DNA of 64,000 nt. Origin: Pilaira anomala. Lineage: Eukaryota; Mucoromycota; Mucoromycetes; Mucorales; Mucoraceae. A model generated the notes under the pieces. That model worked only from the letters and a program-made list of their open reading frames with translations, searched no databases and was not told where the DNA came from. Shown here one piece after another: positions 59,186 through 64,000 of the stretch. Both the position numbers and the translations under genes were made by a program. The stretch is taken from contig JAIXMQ010000094.1 in the NCBI GenBank assembly GCA_025716855.1, positions 1 through 64,000 on the forward strand. Direction: 5' to 3'. Positions within the stretch are counted from its first letter, which is position 1. Every line of letters begins with the position of its first letter.

Positions 59186-62100
59186 TTATTTATCTGTAAG
59201 TAATTTCGATTTTCCTCCTGCCATCATATGTGCAGATTGAGGCGCAAACTTTTTGATAGCAGCAATTAACTCGGGGAATCTTAAGGGTTTAGTGACATAT
59301 TCATCCTATGCAATTGATTAATATATTGTGTATAAAAAAAAAATAAGAAAAAAAAAAGAACTTACCATGCCAGCTTGCAAACATTTTTCTCTATCACCAA
59401 TCATTGCGTGTGCAGTCAAGGCGATAATTGGAATATGTGCCTTTGAGTTCGAACTATGTTCAATTTCACGAATTTTTTGTGTGGCTTCAAAACCGCCCAT
59501 GACAGGCATTTGCACATCCATTAAAATTAAATCAAATGTTTGAGATTCGTAAGCTTCTACAGCTAATTTACCGTTTGCTACTACCGTCACATGATGTCCA
59601 AACTTTTCTAAGATACGAACAGCTAATTTTTGATTAACATCGTTATCTTCAGCAAGTAAAACTTCTAAAGGTACAGTCTTGGATGCATCTCTTGGAAGTG
59701 CAGCATGACTTTCTAATGCAGGAGATAAAACGTCGGCTAAACCAGCAAGGTTAGTGGGTGAGTTAATATAACCGGTGATGCCCAAATCAATACATAGTTT
59801 CATGTTGAGTAAGTGTACTTCAGGTGCAATTAATACAATTGGTGTATAACGAAAAGGTACTATTTCTCTAATCTTTTCCGCTAAACCCATTTTATCAACA
59901 ATGACAGTATCAAAGAATGGTGCATGTTTGCTCTTATTTGAATTAGCGTTAGAAATAGTTGCTGCTTCTTCAATACTGCTGACACGATAAGGTTTGAGGT
60001 TTAAGGTTTTAATTTTGTCTATAACACCTGTTTCATCATTCATTGTATCCACAAACAAAATACGTCTATTTCTGAAACGTCGTAATTTTTCAACAATTTC
60101 TTTTTCTTCTAAACTGAAACGGAAAAGATTGACTGTAAAGTAAAATTCTGATCCACGGCCATATTTGGATTCAACCCATAAGTCACCACCCATTAATTGA
60201 ACAAGATGTCTAGAGATTGAAAGACCTAAACCAGTACCACCATATTCACGACTAGAAAATAAGTAGTTAGTAAACGCTTATTTATAAGATATACATTATA
60301 TATATATATAAAAAAAAAAGGGCTTACGTGGTACTACCATCTGCTTGACAGAAAGTATCGAAAATAACATGAAGTTTGTCTTCTTGAATACCAATACCTG
60401 TGTCACTGACACATAACTCCAATCTTACGGTACTATCTTGCATACGAACAGCTCTTGTACGAAGTACAACTTCACCTTGAGTAGTAAACTTGACAGCATT
60501 ACCAATAAGGTTAGTAATGACTTGTCTTAAACGCAAGGGATCACCAATTAATTGATCAGGAATAGATTGATCAACATGATAAATAAGGTCTAATTTCTTT
60601 TGATTGGCCTTTACAGCTAATGTCTTTAATACACCAAAGACAGCAGAACGAAGAGAGAAAGGAATAGATTCGATTGTCATACGACCAGCTTCAATCTTTG
60701 AAATATCCAAAATATCATCGATAATAGTTAACAAACTATTTGCTAAGCTTGAAACAATCATCAAGTTTTCTCTTTGTTGTCTATTTAATTCAGTTTCCAA
60801 AGTTAGTGAAGTCATACCAATAATACCATTCATAGGTGTACGAATTTCGTGACTCATATTAGCCAAAAATTCACTCTTGGATCTATTTGCTAATTCAGCA
60901 GCCTCCCTTGCCAATCGATTTTTCTGAATAGCATCACGAAGTGAGCCAACCATTTGATTAATCTTGGTTTTGAGGGAATCCATTTCACCAGAAGCTTCAA
61001 CAGTAATTAATCGAGAAAAGTCATTTTCAGTAGCTGCAGCAGAAATTTGAGCAAATGCACGGACTTGTGTTGTTAAATTAGAAGCCATGGTATTTACATT
61101 ACTGGTAATTTCTCTCCAAACACCTTCTACATCCATGACTTGAGCTTGAACACCAAGCTTACCTTCTGTACCTACTTCTCTAGCTACTCTCGTCACTTCA
61201 GAAGCAAATGAACTCAATTGATCCACCATAGTATTAATCGTGTTTTTCAATTCAGCAATTTCGCCATGTACTTCTACTTCAATCTTTTTACTTAAATCAC
61301 CTTGTGCTACAGCTTTACAAACTGCTGCAATTGCTCGAAGTTGATCCGTCAAATTACTTGCCATTAAATTTACGTTATCTGTCAAATCTTTCCAAGTACC
61401 GTCGACACCTACAATAGCTGCTTGACCGCCTAGCATACCTTCCGTACCCACTTGTCTCGCAACTCTTGTTACTTCTGCAGCAAATACTCGTAGTTGATCC
61501 ACCATATCATTGACTGTCTCCCTATTATTTTATATATAACTATTAGTTATAAAGTACAAGTCATCAGCAATAAAAAGAAATGCACTTACTTTAATTCACG
61601 AATCTCACCTCGAGTTTCTACTTCAATTTTTTTAGATAAATCACCAAGAGCAACCGCTTTCGTTACTTCAGCAATAGAACGTACTTGCGTAGTAAGGTTT
61701 GCAGCCATAATATTGACATTGTCTGTTAAGTCCTTCCAAGTACCAGCAACACCTTGAACATTTGCTTGACCGCCTAATTTACCTTCTGTACCTACTTCAC
61801 GAGCCACACGAGTTACTTCGGATGAGAATTCACGCAACTGGTCCACCATAGAATTAACAGTAATCTTGAGCTCTAAAATTTCACCTCGCGTTTCAACATG
61901 AATCTTTTTGGACAGATCGCCGTTTGCTACAGCCTTTGTGACCTCTGCGATAGAACGTACTTGGGATGTTAAGTTTGCAGCCATAATGTTGACATTATCC
62001 GTAAGTTCATTCCAAGTACCAGCAACACCTTGTACTACAGCTTGTCCACCCAATTTACCTTCAGTACCTACTTCTTTAGACACACGAGTTACTTCGGACG

Positions 62101-64000
62101 CGAAAATACGAAGTTGATCCACCATGTTATTGACAATATTTTTCAGGTCTAGTATTTCACCACCAGACTCTACCTCAATCTTTTTAGAAAGATCACCAAG
62201 AGCAACCGCTTTGGTCACTTCAGCAATTGATCTTACTTGGTTTGTCAAGTTTGCAGCCATAATGTTTACATTATCGGTTAATTCGTACCATGTACCAGCA
62301 ACACCCTTAACAACAGCTTGTCCACCGAGTTTACCTTCAGTACCTACTTCTTTCGATACACGCGTTACCTCAGAAGCAAAAATACGTAGCTGATCCACCA
62401 TGCCATTTACGATATCTTTTAGTTCTAGAATTTCACCTCGCGTCTCCACTTCAATCTTCTTTGAAAGATCGCCTAAAGCAACCGCTTTTGTGACTTGAGC
62501 AATTGAACGTACCTGGGTTGTTAGGTTTGCAGCCATTGTATTGACATTGTCCGTTAAATCTAACCAAGTTCCCGCAACACCTTGAACAACAGCCTGACCG
62601 CCTAATTTACCTTCCGTACCTACCTCCTTTGATACACGAGTAACTTCCGAAGCAAAAATACGTAGTTGATCCACCATGTCATTCACCGTGTCTTTTAAAT
62701 CTAGAATTTCACCTCGCGTTTCAACTTCAATCTTCTTTGATAGATCACCATTAGCGACTGCTTTTGTCACTTGAGCAATCGATCGCACTTGAGTCGTTAG
62801 ATTTGCAGCCATTGTGTTTACGTTATCTGTCAGATCCATCCAAGTACCAGCCACGCCTTCTACTGTAGCTTGACCACCTAATTTACCTTCAGTACCTACT
62901 TCTTTAGCAACACGCGTAACTTCAGATGCAAAAACACGTAACTGGTCCACCATTTCATTGACTGTATTCTTTAAATCAAGAATTTCACCTCGAGTTTCAA
63001 CTTCAATCTTTTTTGACAAATCACCATTGGCTACAGCTTTTGTTACTTCTGCGATCGACCGTACTTGTGTGGTCAAGTTGGCAGCCATAATATTCACATT
63101 ATCAGTGAGTTCATTCCAAGTACCAGCAACACCTTGTACAACAGCTTGGCCACCTAATTTACCTTCAGTTCCTACTTCCTTTGATACACGTGTTACTTCA
63201 GATGCAAAGATACGTAATTGATCCACCATGTTGTTTACAATATTTTTCAAATCTAATATTTCTCCACCGGATTCAACTTCAATCTTTTTCGATAAATCAC
63301 CAAGCGCTACAGCTTTTGTTACTTCAGCGATGGAACGTACTTGATTCGTTAGATTAGCAGCCATGATATTGACATTATCCGTCAATTCATACCAAGTACC
63401 AGCAACTCCTTTCACAACAGCTTGACCACCTAATTTACCTTCCGTTCCTACTTCTTTAGACACACGAGTTACCTCAGAAGCAAAGATTCGTAGTTGATCC
63501 ACCATGTCATTCACAATATTTTTCAGTTCTAGAATTTCTCCTCGCGTTTCCACTTCAATCTTTTTCGATAGATCACCTAGAGCAACTGCTTTCGTCACTT
63601 GGGCAATCGAACGTACTTGAGTTGTCAAATTAGCAGCCATAGTGTTTACATTATCTGTCAGGTCTAACCATGTACCAGCCACACCTTCTACCATTGCCTG
63701 TCCACCAAGTTTACCTTCAGTACCTACTTCCTTCGATACACGAGTAACTTCAGCGGCAAATACACGTAATTGATCCACCATGTCATTGACCGTATCTTTT
63801 AAATCAAGAATTTCACCTCGAGTTTCTACTTCGATTTTCTTTGACAAATCACCATTTGCAACAGCTTTTGTGACTTGAGCAATCGAACGAACTTGCGTGG
63901 TAAGATTAGCAGCCATAGTATTCACATTATCAGTAAGATCCATCCAGGTACCAGCGACACCTTCAACCGTAGCTTGACCACCCAATTTACCTTCAGTACC
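59186..64000 (-). CDS. NIK1: Group III hybrid histidine kinase (NIK1/OS-1 type), N-terminus beyond window
   Basis: This is a cytosolic osmosensing and fungicide-target kinase upstream of the HOG pathway in other fungi. The exons read are 59186-59305, 59366-60251, 60328-61521 and 61590 to beyond 64000. In order it has at least eleven 92-residue HAMP-type repeats (VDQLRxFAxEVTRV ... KLGGQA ... GVAGTW ... LTDNVNxMAANL ... [10 protein letters not shown]), a histidine-kinase dimer domain with [17 protein letters not shown] (phosphorylated His), an ATPase domain with the N box [24 protein letters not shown] and [12 protein letters not shown], and a receiver domain with [10 protein letters not shown], phospho-acceptor Asp in LILMDVQMP, and YVTKPL. 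All catalytic residues are in place. Family members usually carry five to nine such repeats; this one has more, and the protein starts outside the window. Confidence 0.93.
61590..64000 (-). repeat. Tandem 276-base HAMP-coding repeats with a 4-unit higher-order duplication
   Basis: Within the kinase gene, units of 276 bases (92 codons) repeat in tandem. Units also match at four-unit distance: the unit with [10 protein letters not shown] and [10 protein letters not shown] appears near 62281 and again near 63385, exactly 1104 bases (4 x 276) away, and the units on each side match their counterparts in the same order. The repeat continues beyond the right edge and into the exon 60328-61521 with more diverged units. 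Confidence 0.9.

Noticed and set aside
61494..63221. Several long open frames on the plus strand opposite the HAMP repeats
   Set aside because: They repeat with the same 276-base period as the kinase repeats on the other strand and exist only because the codon pattern of the sense strand keeps the antisense frame open.

Overview
The window is nuclear DNA of a filamentous fungus, most likely an early-diverging Mucoromycota (Mucorales-type) species. The sequence is AT-rich, with long homopolymers and microsatellites. Genes are compact, with many introns of 45-90 bases. The gene content is fungal: a SUR7/PalI tetraspan protein, a Zn(II)2Cys6 regulator, a Yap-type bZIP, PHO85, an ISC1-type phospholipase and a group III hybrid histidine kinase. 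The taxonomic assignment is inferred from gene style, not from a search. I rebuilt exon structures by eye from GT/AG (in two cases GC/AG) borders, reading frame and family resemblance. Exon borders for well-conserved proteins should be close to right.

Layout, 1-23 kb: fumarylacetoacetase; a GH15 hydrolase; an unknown two-helix membrane protein; an F-box protein; a SUR7/PalI-like protein (-); two calmodulin-like EF-hand genes placed head to head; a P-loop sulfotransferase-like protein; a Utp12-domain protein; a 15-exon phospholipase D; and two very small genes, one with a CCHC-like cysteine cluster and one with a basic, possibly mitochondrial product.

23-31 kb is gene-poor. It holds a 229-base-offset tandem duplication, weak membrane-protein ORFs, a large imperfect inverted repeat (two diverged copies of one coding-like sequence), a base-composition island and the 3' end of a decayed non-LTR retrotransposon.

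31-50 kb is gene-dense: a second F-box protein, an ISC1-like sphingolipid phospholipase C (-), a Zn(II)2Cys6 regulator, a Yap-like bZIP (-) with two TTACGTAA sites upstream, a possible 83-residue two-exon gene, an alpha/beta hydrolase (-), PHO85, CCT6 (-) divergent from a SANT-like DNA-binding protein, a secreted C-type-lectin-like protein (-) and an ACSF3-like malonyl-CoA synthetase (-).

50-64 kb: a spacer with a dead leucine-rich (F-box type) fragment, a second AMP-forming acyl-CoA synthetase, an intact 10-exon 607-residue protein of unknown function, and the 3' part of a group III hybrid histidine kinase running off the right edge.

The genes do not form one pathway. The sensor kinase, PHO85, the EF-hand proteins, the bZIP and the phospholipases could all act in stress and signalling, but nothing in the sequence ties them together. 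The most striking observations are the kinase's run of at least eleven 92-residue HAMP-type repeats with a superimposed four-repeat duplication, the CCT6 start codon apparently split by an intron, two GC-AG introns, the paired Yap sites upstream of the bZIP, and the intact unknown 607-residue protein.
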